From Pinibacter sp031553495 (GTDB taxonomy: Bacteria > Bacteroidota > Bacteroidia > Chitinophagales > Chitinophagaceae): DNA of 64,000 nucleotides. Of this stretch, positions 7,822 to 16,644 are shown piece after piece (positions within the stretch are counted from its first letter, which is position 1; each line of letters begins with the position of its first letter). The notes under the pieces were generated by a model. That model searched no databases. It was not told the origin of the DNA and saw only the letters and a list, made by a program, of their open reading frames with translations. The stretch spans positions 58,612 to 122,611 of the forward strand of contig JAVBLN010000013.1 of NCBI GenBank assembly GCA_031553495.1, in the 5' to 3' direction. Position numbers and translations under genes: made by a program.

Positions 7822-10800
7822 ATGTCAACAACAAAATATCGTGAGTTTCAGCAATTGAATCTGCCTTCCATTGAACAGGAAATATTAGAGAAATGGGCTA
7901 AGAATCAGGCGTTTGAAAAAAGTATATCGCTAAGAGAAGGAGCGGAGCCTTTTGTGTTTTATGAAGGTCCGCCGAGTGCCAATGGTCTGCCTGGTATTCA
8001 CCATGTTATTTCCAGAACATTGAAGGATCTTGTATGCCGTTATAAAACCATGCAGGGCTTCCAGGTAAAACGCAAGGGCGGTTGGGACACGCATGGCCTT
8101 CCTGTTGAGCTGGGTGTTGAAAAAGAGCTTGGCATAACGAAAGAGGATATTGGTAAAAAAATATCAGTTGCCGAGTACAATCAAAAATGCCGCGAAGCGG
8201 TATTACGCTACAAGGATAAATGGGATGAGCTTACTACTAAAATGGGGTACTGGGTTGACTTAAACGATCCCTATATAACTTTTAAGAACGAATATATAGA
8301 AACACTCTGGTGGTGCCTGAAACGGCTATATGAAAAAAGATTGTTGTACAAGAGTGTAAGCATACAGCCTTATTCGCCTGCGGCGGGTACGGGCTTAAGT
8401 TCGCATGAGTTAAACCAGCCGGGTACTTATAAAGATGTGAAAGACACCAGTGCCGTGGCCATGTTCAAGGTTGTTGAAAACGAAGATTCAAAATTTATTT
8501 TTGAGATTTCCAACAATCAGGAGCCGGCAGCAGAAAACTTTTTTTTAGCCTGGACGACTACTCCATGGACACTCCCTGCAAACCTTGGATTAACTGTTGG
8601 TGGTAATATCGATTATGTGTTGGTAAAAACTTTTAATCCATATACTCATCTGCCTGTTAACGTTATACTGGCGAAAAGCCTTGTGGGAAAATATTTTAAA
8701 CCTGAAGGGGAAAATGGTGATTTCGCAAATTATACCGCTGAAACAAAACTGCTGCCCTGGCAAATACTTGGCGAGTTTAAAGGCAGTCGCTTAGAAGGAG
8801 TGCGTTATGAACAACTATTACCTTTTGACGCAAATTCAATAGAATCGGTTAAGTATAGTGTGCCAAATGCTGATCCGTTCCGTGTGTTGACCGGTGATTT
8901 TGTTACTACAGAAGATGGTACCGGTATAGTACATACCGCACCTGACTTTGGTGCGGATGACTTTAAAGTGGGTGCAAAAAACAATCTAGGCTATTTTACC
9001 GGTATCAACAAATATGGAAAGAGAGAGAAGCTGATTTTAGTAGATCGCGAAGGGAAATTTGTAGAAGGGCTTGGTGAATTTAGTGGCAGATTTGTAAAGA
9101 ATTATAAGGATGATCCGCAATATGTAGATGTGAATGTGGACATCAGCGTGAAGCTAAAAAAAGAAAACCGTGCTTTCAAAGTAGAAAAATACGAACATAG
9201 CTATCCGCATTGCTGGCGTACTGATAAACCGGTGCTTTACTATCCGCTGGATGCATGGTTTATAAAAACCACCGCTTTGAAAGACAGGATGGTGGAATTG
9301 AATAAAACCATCAATTGGAAACCCAAAGCGACAGGTGAGGGAAGATTTGGTAACTGGCTGGAAAATATGGTAGACTGGAACCTGAGCCGTAGCCGTTATT
9401 GGGGCACACCTCTGCCAGTATGGCGAACAGAAGACGGAAATGAAGAAAAGTGTATAGGTTCCATAGAAGAATTGAATGCGGAAATAAGAAAAGCAAACGA
9501 AGTATTAGGCGGTAATGTGAATGAAAATTATTTGCATGACGGCATTCTTGATTTACACAAGCCTTATGTAGATGAAGTGATATTGGTGAGCAAGGATGGC
9601 AAGCCAATGCACCGGGAACCGGATCTGATTGATGTATGGTTTGATAGTGGCGCAATGCCTTACGCTCAATGGCATTATCCATTTGAAAATAAGGAAGCTA
9701 TAGACAAAGGCACCATTTTCCCTGCCGATTTTATTGCGGAAGGGGTAGATCAGACACGCGGCTGGTTCTATACGCTACATGCGCTTGCTGCCATGTTGTT
9801 TGATAGTGTTGCCTTTAAAACCGTAGTATCGAACGGACTGGTATTGGATAAGAGCGGAAATAAAATGAGTAAACGTCTTGGCAATGTGGTAAATCCTTTT
9901 GATACCATTGCTTCTTATGGTGCGGATGCCACACGGTGGTATTTAATAACTAATGCCTCTCCGTGGGATAGTCTAAAGTTTGATAAAGAAGGAATTAAAG
10001 AGGTACAACGCAAATTTTTCGGAACGCTTTATAATACTTACCAATTTTTTGCATTATATGCCAATGTAGATGGCTTTGCTTTTAAGGAAGCTTATATTCC
10101 ATTAGAAAAACGGCCTGAAATTGACAAATGGATTTTGTCATCATTGCAGTCATTGGTAAAAAAAGCAACAGAAAATTTCAACGAGTATGAGCCCACGCTG
10201 GCCGGTCGTTTGGTAGAAGACTTTGTAGATGAGCATTTAAGTAACTGGTATGTACGTCTTTGCCGTCGCCGGTTCTGGAAAGGAGAATACGAGCACGACA
10301 AAATAAGCGCATATCAAACATTATATGAATGCCTGGAAACCATCAGCATTTTAATGGCTCCGGTTTCGCCGTTTTTTTCAGATTGGTTATTCTGCAACCT
10401 GAATACTGTAACAGGAAGAATAGCGGCAGAATCAGTACATCATGTATTGTACCCTAAGGCAAAGGAAGATATGATTGATCCGGAATTGGAAGAAAGAATG
10501 CAATTAGCGCAGGATGCTTCATCACTTATATTATCGCTGAGAAAAAAAGAAAATATAAAAGTGAGGCAGCCTTTGCAAAAAGTGCTCATTCCGGTTCTAA
10601 ATGCTCCTATGAAAGCTCAATTGCAGAAAGTGGAAGACCTCATAAAAACCGAAGTAAATGTTAAAGAAATTCAATATTTAACTGATACAGAAGGTTTTAT
10701 AAAGAAGAAAATAAAACCCAATTTTCAGGCACTTGGCAAAAAGCTGGGTAGCAAAATGAAAACCGTAAGTGATATCATTGGGAAATTTTCTCAAGATGAT

Positions 10801-11226
10801 ATAGCTTTATTTGAAAAAGAAGGATATTATTCTTTGTTAATTGATAACGAACCCTTAATATTACAAATTAATGAAGTAGAGATCACAAGTGAGGATATTC
10901 CGGGGTGGATGGTGGCCAATAAGGGTATTTTAACAGTAGCATTGGATGTAACGCTCACACCAGAGCTGGAAAATGAAGGAAATGCGAGAGAGCTTGTAAA
11001 CAGGATACAGAAGATTCGAAAAGACAATGGCTACGAACTTACAGATCGCATTATGGTAAAACTTGCTGATAGTGATATGGTAAAACAATCAGTTAGTCGC
11101 TTTGATGAATATATTCGTACTGAAATTCTTGCCGACAAGCTTGAGCTTGTAGCCGATCTTATTGATGGTACAGAAATTGAAGTGAACGATGTTTCATTAA
11201 AAATCCAGGTAACGAAATCCCAATAG
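7822..11226 (+). CDS. ileS: Isoleucine--tRNA ligase (long, type 2-like)
   Basis: Class I aminoacyl-tRNA synthetase charging tRNA-Ile; 1134 residues from the ATG at 7822. The HIGH-type motif is in PSANGLPGIHH (GIHH at 58-61). The connective-peptide editing domain contains WTTTPWTLPANLGL and GTGIVHTAPDFG. The KMSKR loop is exact at residues 681-685. The anticodon-binding domain includes LSNWYVRLCRRRFW. The C-terminus is long and has no cysteine-rich zinc knuckle, as in eukaryote-like type 2 enzymes, a class often insensitive to mupirocin; that is inference here. The frame is open to a GTG at 7702, but a promoter box lies inside that extension. Confidence 0.97.
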   Translation: MSTTKYREFQQLNLPSIEQEILEKWAKNQAFEKSISLREGAEPFVFYEGPPSANGLPGIHHVISRTLKDLVCRYKTMQGFQVKRKGGWDTHGLPVELGVEKELGITKEDIGKKISVAEYNQKCREAVLRYKDKWDELTTKMGYWVDLNDPYITFKNEYIETLWWCLKRLYEKRLLYKSVSIQPYSPAAGTGLSSHELNQPGTYKDVKDTSAVAMFKVVENEDSKFIFEISNNQEPAAENFFLAWTTTPWTLPANLGLTVGGNIDYVLVKTFNPYTHLPVNVILAKSLVGKYFKPEGENGDFANYTAETKLLPWQILGEFKGSRLEGVRYEQLLPFDANSIESVKYSVPNADPFRVLTGDFVTTEDGTGIVHTAPDFGADDFKVGAKNNLGYFTGINKYGKREKLILVDREGKFVEGLGEFSGRFVKNYKDDPQYVDVNVDISVKLKKENRAFKVEKYEHSYPHCWRTDKPVLYYPLDAWFIKTTALKDRMVELNKTINWKPKATGEGRFGNWLENMVDWNLSRSRYWGTPLPVWRTEDGNEEKCIGSIEELNAEIRKANEVLGGNVNENYLHDGILDLHKPYVDEVILVSKDGKPMHREPDLIDVWFDSGAMPYAQWHYPFENKEAIDKGTIFPADFIAEGVDQTRGWFYTLHALAAMLFDSVAFKTVVSNGLVLDKSGNKMSKRLGNVVNPFDTIASYGADATRWYLITNASPWDSLKFDKEGIKEVQRKFFGTLYNTYQFFALYANVDGFAFKEAYIPLEKRPEIDKWILSSLQSLVKKATENFNEYEPTLAGRLVEDFVDEHLSNWYVRLCRRRFWKGEYEHDKISAYQTLYECLETISILMAPVSPFFSDWLFCNLNTVTGRIAAESVHHVLYPKAKEDMIDPELEERMQLAQDASSLILSLRKKENIKVRQPLQKVLIPVLNAPMKAQLQKVEDLIKTEVNVKEIQYLTDTEGFIKKKIKPNFQALGKKLGSKMKTVSDIIGKFSQDDIALFEKEGYYSLLIDNEPLILQINEVEITSEDIPGWMVANKGILTVALDVTLTPELENEGNARELVNRIQKIRKDNGYELTDRIMVKLADSDMVKQSVSRFDEYIRTEILADKLELVADLIDGTEIEVNDVSLKIQVTKSQ

Positions 11227-11324
11227 GTGATAAACCGCCATTTATAAATGGCTCTTTTCCATGGGTTCAGACAAATATTTGCTGAACAATTATTTGATTA
11301 ATAACCGGAAAAAGGAAAACAGTT

Positions 11325-12302
11325 ATGGCAACAAAGAAAAAGGTTGCAACAGCAAAAAAGGCAGCAAAACCAACAGCAAAAAAAGCTGCATCAGCAAATG
11401 CAAAACAACCTGCTGCAAAAAAGGCGGCACCTAAAAAAAATGCAAAACCTGCTGCAAAAGCAACAGCTGCAAAAAAGTCAACCGTTAAGACGGTTGTGAA
11501 GAAAGCTGCTCCGGCTTCAAAACCTTCGTTAAAAAAACCTGCTGTTAAACCTGTTGCCAAAACTTCAAAACCAACTATAGTTAAAAAGGTTACCAAACCA
11601 GTGCCTGCAAAAGGAAATACACCGGTTAAGCCACAAGTTACTGTTTCTGCAAAAACTGCAAAAACAGATGTTAAGGTAAAACCAACTGTTCCAAAAAGAA
11701 CTATAAAAGCAGCAACTACTGTAACCAGGAAAGTTCCGCATTCTGTTGAAACGCCTAAAACTGAGCCAAAATCAACTGTTCCGCCGCCGCCATTTAAAAA
11801 GGCTCCGGTAGTTGAAGAAAGACCGACTAAAGTAGTAATGCCAGACATTAAAACAAAGTCGGTAAAAAAGTATGAACCAGATTTTACAAAAAGTGTGCTG
11901 GATGTTCCGGCGCAGCAACAAACCGTTCCAACTATGAGATATAGTGATGCAGAATTGGTCGAGTTCAAAGAACTCATCAACAAGAAATTGGATGCAGCCA
12001 AAAAAGAGCTAAATTATCTTCAGGGATTAATTACCCGCAAAGATGAAATGGGTGGCGATGAAAGTGAAAATCGCTACATGACAATGGAAGACGGTGGTGT
12101 GAGTATGGAAAGAGAGCAACTTTCCCAAATGGCCAGCCGACAAATTACGTTTATTGATCACCTTGAAAAGGCATTGATGCGTATAGAAAACAAAACTTAT
12201 GGCATTTGCAGGGTAACCGGCAAGCTCATAGATAAAGCCCGCTTGCGTGCTGTGCCACATGCTACTCTTAGCATTGAAGCAAAGCAGGTGATGAATAAAT
12301 AG
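11325..12302 (+). CDS. Lysine/alanine-rich protein with DksA/TraR-like C-terminal domain
   Basis: 325 residues in two parts. Residues 1 to about 195 are low-complexity, rich in Lys, Ala, Pro, Thr and Val, with histone-H1-like runs (KKAAKPTAKKAA). Residues about 205-325 form a DksA/TraR-like domain: a helical hairpin (ELVEFKELINKKLDAAKKEL), then YGICRVTGKLIDKARLRAVPHA at the zinc-finger site. The usual CxxC pair is reduced to one Cys, so zinc binding is doubtful. A DNA- or RNA-polymerase-associated role is plausible from the families, not shown. It follows ileS by 98 bp and ends before a good terminator. Confidence 0.75.
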   Translation: MATKKKVATAKKAAKPTAKKAASANAKQPAAKKAAPKKNAKPAAKATAAKKSTVKTVVKKAAPASKPSLKKPAVKPVAKTSKPTIVKKVTKPVPAKGNTPVKPQVTVSAKTAKTDVKVKPTVPKRTIKAATTVTRKVPHSVETPKTEPKSTVPPPPFKKAPVVEERPTKVVMPDIKTKSVKKYEPDFTKSVLDVPAQQQTVPTMRYSDAELVEFKELINKKLDAAKKELNYLQGLITRKDEMGGDESENRYMTMEDGGVSMEREQLSQMASRQITFIDHLEKALMRIENKTYGICRVTGKLIDKARLRAVPHATLSIEAKQVMNK

Positions 12303-12328
12303 TTTCAACTTTTTCTTTAAATAACTGT

Positions 12329-12359
12329 AAAGCCGGAGTCGTATCGATTTCCGGCTTTT
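12329..12359 (+). terminator. Rho-independent terminator after the lysine-rich gene
   Basis: A perfect 9-bp stem AAAGCCGGA / TCCGGCTTT with a 12-base loop, ending in T residues, begins 27 bases after the stop codon. Confidence 0.85.
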
Positions 12360-12474
12360 GTAATGATTTGCCGGGGTATAGTTGAAAGTGCTGTATGATT
12401 AATGATTATTGGAAAAGTAAAAACACAATAATTAAATTTTAAGGTGTGATTTTTTCATAGCTCAATAGATATTC

Positions 12475-12537
12475 AGCCGTTGAACGGAGCGTCGCAACCA
12501 AAGCATCATCAAGGCCCTGCCGCCGGTTTCATAAATA
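12475..12537 (-). repeat. Intergenic hairpin repeat, copy 5 (core version 2, degenerate)
   Basis: On the minus strand GAAACCGGCGGCAG leads to a weak hairpin around CTTGATG and a diverged core GGTTGCGACGCTCCGTTC. The adjoining segment (TTCAAAATTTACCTGC, 12542-12557) is shared with the flank of copy 8. Confidence 0.55.
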
Positions 12538-12862
12538 TAATTTCAAAATTTACCTGCTGCAAAATTTTCAATTTCTTCTTTTGGCTCAAGTTGTTGATTG
12601 TGATATGATAGCTCGCCGCCCCGTTTGGGCGAATCGTTATTGAAAGATTCCTGTTTTCCGGTGTTAGCATTATTGTGATTTTGAAAAGTATCTGCTTATA
12701 ATGTATAAAGTATAAAGCTACCCCAGGTTATTTAGATGTAAATGAACACCCGTTATTGATGTTAAATGATACAGAAATGTCTTTTCAGATATACCGGATT
12801 ATCTTCAAAACGGTACCTTTGTCCATTGTGTATTTGCTTCGCGTTGTAAAAAATGCACAATG

Positions 12863-12936
12863 TTTTTTTGGGTATCGGCGATATTGCTACTATTGGGCAT
12901 CGTTGTGTCACTCACTTGTACGGCAGTAATACTCTT
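12863..12936 (+). repeat. Intergenic hairpin repeat, copy 6
   Basis: T-run, TATCGGC (diverged CCGGC), TGCT/GGCA arms (one wobble) and an intact core ending at 12921. A diverged form of the CAAATTTATACTGCG tail follows near 12959. Confidence 0.78.
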
Positions 12937-13078
12937 CGGCAGGTTGAAACACTCAAACCCAAATTTAACACCATATAGTATAGCATTAACCGTGAAGCAG
13001 ACACATTTTAAAGTAATCTTTAAATGATCAAATTTTCCTGGATCAAAAAATAGAACATCCGGGATGTTGTATCCTGCA

Positions 13079-13561
13079 ATGAAAATAATAACAAAATCAA
13101 TTTTAATATTACTGGTTTGTTTATGCACTTTCAAAGTATATGCACAAACGCAATATGTGAAAAAGTTTCAGGCTATGGCTTGTTCATTAGCCCATAAATA
13201 TGGCATTCCTGCCAGTGTCATTTTGAGTGTGGCAATTGTTGAATCTGGTGCCGGCACCAGTAAGCATGTTAAATTGCTCAACAATCATTTTGGCATTGTA
13301 GGAAAAAATACGTTGGCCAAACGGCACCCTACCGCAAGATCCCGATACAAGGAATACCCAAATGCGGCAGCATCGTATGAAGATTTTTGCAAACTCATTT
13401 CCCGAAAAAAATTTTATCCCTCATTAAAAGGAAGTACTGATTACAAAAAATGGATTATGAAGATTAGTGCTTCAGGCTATTCTGCAAAACCACAGGTATG
13501 GCAGAATAGAGTTGAAAGCACAATAGCAAAATACCATTTGCACAAATATGATAAAATGTAA
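13079..13561 (+). CDS. Secreted glucosaminidase-domain protein (GH73-like)
   Basis: Predicted exported N-acetylglucosaminidase acting on peptidoglycan, 160 residues. I start at the ATG at 13079, which opens a good signal peptide (MKIITKSILILLVCLCTFKVYAQ); an ATG five codons earlier is less suitable. The mature part is the FlgJ/GH73-type fold: YGIPASVILSVAIVESGAGTS with the expected catalytic Glu, LLNNHFGIVGK, then YPNAAASYEDFCKLI. It ends 5 bp before the SGNH hydrolase gene, so the two and the MBOAT gene look like one operon concerned with the cell envelope. Confidence 0.88.
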   Translation: MKIITKSILILLVCLCTFKVYAQTQYVKKFQAMACSLAHKYGIPASVILSVAIVESGAGTSKHVKLLNNHFGIVGKNTLAKRHPTARSRYKEYPNAAASYEDFCKLISRKKFYPSLKGSTDYKKWIMKISASGYSAKPQVWQNRVESTIAKYHLHKYDKM

Positions 13562-13566
13562 AGTAT

Positions 13567-14919
13567 ATGAATAACACAAGGCGTGTGTTTCTGTTTACGA
13601 TGTTTGCATTTGTGGCTCTTTTAATTTTTTCTTTTTTACCGAATCTTAAGCTTTCAGGTTATACCTTTAAAAACATTGATCTCTTCAGCGATATAAGAAA
13701 AGATGGGGAAAAGAAAAACGCTGAAGATTCACAAACCGTGGTTGCAGTTCCGGATACGCTTTTGGCAAAAGAAGAACCCAAGGCGTTTGATGATTATGTA
13801 TTGCCCGGAAAAATTATAAATTTTTCTACAAATAAAACACAGCCTACTATTCAACGGTTTATTGAAAAATTAATCAGGCTGAAATCAGAGCAAAAAGGAA
13901 AGGTGAGGATCGCGTTTATGGGTGATTCAATGATAGAAGGCGACTTGCTCACACAGGATTTTAGAACCCTTCTTCAGCATGAATTTGGTGGTAGAGGTGT
14001 AGGATTTGTACCGGTAAATGACATAGCCGCCTCTAACCGTATAACCGCTGATAGCAGGTGTAGTAAGGACTGGATTAAACGAAATTATAAATCTGACAGA
14101 ACCGACGGCCTTTTTATTTCAGGGAATGTTTTTAACTCCGGCGGATCTTCCTGGCTGACTGTAACTGATAATACCATAACAGATCCGGTGCAAGTGAGCT
14201 TATTGTATGGTAAAGGCTCAGGCACAATTATCAGCAACGATCAACAGGTAGCATTAAGCGACGATGATCTTTTTAATGTGAAACAATTAGACATTGCAAA
14301 AAGTATTTCTATAAAAGTGGCGAATCAAAATATTCCGATGTTCGGCACTTCTTTCGAATCGGAAAATGGAGTGATAGTTGATAACTTCTCTTTTCGCGGA
14401 ATAAGCGGGGTGGAAATAAATAAACTAAACAGCACTCTTTTATCGGAGGTAAACAGTAAACGCCCTTACGATCTGATAGTTCTGGAATATGGAGTAAATG
14501 TGCTATTCCGGCCAAATGATACCAACTTCGACTGGTACTATAAATTAATGTTGCCATCTATAAAAAAACTAAAAGCGGCGTTTCCGGATGCTGATATTTT
14601 ATTGATAAGCGCTGGTGACAGGGCTTTCCGCTATCCGGAAGGCTGGGCTTCAGCCAAGGGTGTAACAGACCTGGTGAAAACGCAGGCACTGATGGCTTTT
14701 GATGAAAAGCTATCTTTCCTTAACCTGTATGAAACAATGGGCGGGCGAAATTCAATTGTAGAATGGGCCAACAGTTCGCCACCAATGGCTAATAAGGATT
14801 ACGTTCACCCAAATCATAATGGTGCAAAAAAAATTGCAGGACTTTTGTTTGATGCGGTTATGCATGAAATGAACAAGGTAAATAATTCTACAACCGAACA
14901 AAGACCACAACATGATTGA
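13567..14919 (+). CDS. Membrane-anchored SGNH/GDSL hydrolase or O-acyltransferase
   Basis: 450 residues with one N-terminal membrane segment (about 9-27) and the rest periplasmic. SGNH blocks are visible: block I IAFMGDSMIEGD with Ser121, a block III-like LEYGVN, and block V DYVHPN with Asp411 and His414 as the remaining triad members. It overlaps the following MBOAT gene by 8 bp. Paired MBOAT and SGNH proteins move O-acetyl groups to periplasmic polymers (PatA/PatB on peptidoglycan, AlgI/AlgJ/AlgX on alginate). By analogy this would be the periplasmic transferase or esterase. The substrate is unknown; the upstream glucosaminidase hints at peptidoglycan. Confidence 0.82.
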   Translation: MNNTRRVFLFTMFAFVALLIFSFLPNLKLSGYTFKNIDLFSDIRKDGEKKNAEDSQTVVAVPDTLLAKEEPKAFDDYVLPGKIINFSTNKTQPTIQRFIEKLIRLKSEQKGKVRIAFMGDSMIEGDLLTQDFRTLLQHEFGGRGVGFVPVNDIAASNRITADSRCSKDWIKRNYKSDRTDGLFISGNVFNSGGSSWLTVTDNTITDPVQVSLLYGKGSGTIISNDQQVALSDDDLFNVKQLDIAKSISIKVANQNIPMFGTSFESENGVIVDNFSFRGISGVEINKLNSTLLSEVNSKRPYDLIVLEYGVNVLFRPNDTNFDWYYKLMLPSIKKLKAAFPDADILLISAGDRAFRYPEGWASAKGVTDLVKTQALMAFDEKLSFLNLYETMGGRNSIVEWANSSPPMANKDYVHPNHNGAKKIAGLLFDAVMHEMNKVNNSTTEQRPQHD

Positions 14920-16381
14920 CCTTTCGAAGCTTGTGCACCAATTTTTGTACGATCCGCAAAATCCATTACTCTTTAATAACGGTTTTTTCGTTTTCTTTTT
15001 CGCGGCGTTTATGCTGCTGTATTACAGCTTCCGAAATAATTTGCGCATACGCACATACATCACTTGTTGTTTTTCATTATACTTTTTTTATAAAGCAAGT
15101 GGTTTTTTTGTAGTACTGGTCATTATTTCCGCCATTGTGGATTATATTTTATCAAACCTGATTTATGTACAGAAAAATAAAAGGCGAAAAAGACTTTTAC
15201 TTATATGCAGCATCGTGTTCAACGTGGGAATGCTGTTTTACTTCAAGTACACTAACTTTTTTATAAGCGTGTGCAATGATATGTTTAAGGCGCACTTTAA
15301 TCCGCTCAACATATTATTGCCGGTAGGTATATCGTTTTACACATTTGAAAATCTCAGTTATACCATTGATGTGTATAAAGGCGAATTCAAACCTGTGAAA
15401 AAATTTAGCGAGTATTTATTATTTCTTTCATTTTTCCCAAAACTGGTAATGGGCCCCATTGTGCGGGCCGCGGATTTTATACCGCAGCTAAGCAAACCAT
15501 ATCATGTAAGCAATGAAGATTTTGCAAAAGGGTTTTATCTTATTGTTGTCGGCCTGTTTAAAAAACTGGTGATCTCAGATTATATCACACTCAATTTTGT
15601 AAACTATATTTTTGATGAACCTTCGCGATACACAGGTATTGAATGTTTGTTTGCAGTGTATGGATATGCTGTTGTAATCTATTGCGACTTCAGCGGCTAT
15701 TCCGATGTGGCCATCGGTATGGCCAGGTGGCTGGGAATAAGAATTCCTGCAAATTTCAGATTGCCTTATCAAAGCAAGAACATTACCGAATTCTGGCGCA
15801 GGTGGCATATATCGCTTTCAAGCTGGTTGCGCGATTATATTTACATTCCCCTGGGCGGCAACAGAAAAGGGAAAGCGAGAGCTTATCTCAACCAATTTGC
15901 CACAATGCTCATTGGAGGATTTTGGCATGGCGCCAGTTGGAATTTTATTTTGTGGGGCGCCTTACATGGTGGCGCTTTGGCATTTCATAAGCAATGGATG
16001 CAATTCTTTCCATCTAAACAATCAAAAAGTTTTTGGATAAACGCGTTGTGCATTTTTGTAACTTTTAATTGGGTGTGTTTTTGTTGGATATTTTTCAAGT
16101 CGGCCACAATAGAACATTCATTCACATTTATAAAACAAATATTCACCAATCTCGATTTACAAGTATTTCCGGAATTTTTTGCAAACTATAAATATGTATT
16201 GGTAATGATGTTGCTTGGTTTTATTATGCATGCGTTTTCGGAATCGTTTATTTCAAAAATGTGCGTACGCCTCGAAAGAGCGCCTCTCGCAACTTATGTG
16301 ATTATTTTTTTAATAAGCGTTTTTGTTTATATGCAATTCAAATCCGCAGAACCAGTAATGCCGATTTACCTGCAGTTTTAA
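14912..16381 (+). CDS. MBOAT family O-acyltransferase (AlgI/PatA-like)
   Basis: Polytopic inner-membrane protein, 489 residues, that would carry acyl (acetyl) groups from the cytoplasm to the outer face for a partner transferase. Family signatures are LLPVGISFYTFENLSYTIDVYKG, FFPKLVMGPIVRA, FWRRWHISLSSWLRDYIYIPLGGNRKG and the active-site segment FWHGASWNFILWGALHGG, with His339 and His352 as the conserved histidines. About ten to twelve hydrophobic segments. The start overlaps the SGNH gene by 8 bp, implying translational coupling. It converges on a second SGNH gene, with hairpin-repeat copy 7 between them. Confidence 0.93.
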   Translation: MIDLSKLVHQFLYDPQNPLLFNNGFFVFFFAAFMLLYYSFRNNLRIRTYITCCFSLYFFYKASGFFVVLVIISAIVDYILSNLIYVQKNKRRKRLLLICSIVFNVGMLFYFKYTNFFISVCNDMFKAHFNPLNILLPVGISFYTFENLSYTIDVYKGEFKPVKKFSEYLLFLSFFPKLVMGPIVRAADFIPQLSKPYHVSNEDFAKGFYLIVVGLFKKLVISDYITLNFVNYIFDEPSRYTGIECLFAVYGYAVVIYCDFSGYSDVAIGMARWLGIRIPANFRLPYQSKNITEFWRRWHISLSSWLRDYIYIPLGGNRKGKARAYLNQFATMLIGGFWHGASWNFILWGALHGGALAFHKQWMQFFPSKQSKSFWINALCIFVTFNWVCFCWIFFKSATIEHSFTFIKQIFTNLDLQVFPEFFANYKYVLVMMLLGFIMHAFSESFISKMCVRLERAPLATYVIIFLISVFVYMQFKSAEPVMPIYLQF

Positions 16382-16443
16382 TCGTCGAAAAAAGATTTGA
16401 GATTAGACATACTTACACTCACTTATCACTCAAAACTCATAAC

Positions 16444-16590
16444 TTTTTTTGGGGAACCGGCGGTAGTGCTACTATTAAGCATCGTTGTGTCACTCACTTG
16501 TACGGTAGGAATGCTATGGAACAGCCACTTCCCCGGCCCTTCTCCCAAGGAGAAGGGAGCCCCGCGCACAAAGCGGATATTCGTAGTCTC
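16444..16590 (+). repeat. Intergenic hairpin repeat, copy 7, with palindromic GC-rich tail
   Basis: It lies between convergent genes. The TGCT/AGCA hairpin and intact core end at 16504. The tail palindrome is CCCTTCTCC, CAA, GGAGAAGGG (16537-16557), then CACAAAGCGGATATTCG. It is directly preceded by CTCAAAACTCATAAC and followed by TCAACTCTCAACTCTCAA-type tandem units (16599-16640). Confidence 0.85.
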
Positions 16591-16644
16591 AACACTTCTT
16601 TTCAACTTTCAACTATAAAGTATTCTCAACTCTCAACTCTCAAT

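Larger units (their letters stand above)
12303..13078. other. 776-bp gene-free region with two hairpin repeats
   Basis: After the terminator there is no credible gene. It contains a degenerate minus-strand hairpin repeat (12475-12537), a small TCGCC/GGCGA inverted repeat near 12613-12632, and a plus-strand hairpin repeat (12863-12936). The rest is AT-rich without recognisable signals. Confidence 0.6.

Noticed and set aside
11267..12001. 244-codon minus-strand frame opposite the lysine-rich gene
   Set aside because: It is the mirror of the AAA/GCA-rich repeats and reads as Phe/Ala/Val low complexity. The plus-strand frame has the recognisable domain and a terminator.
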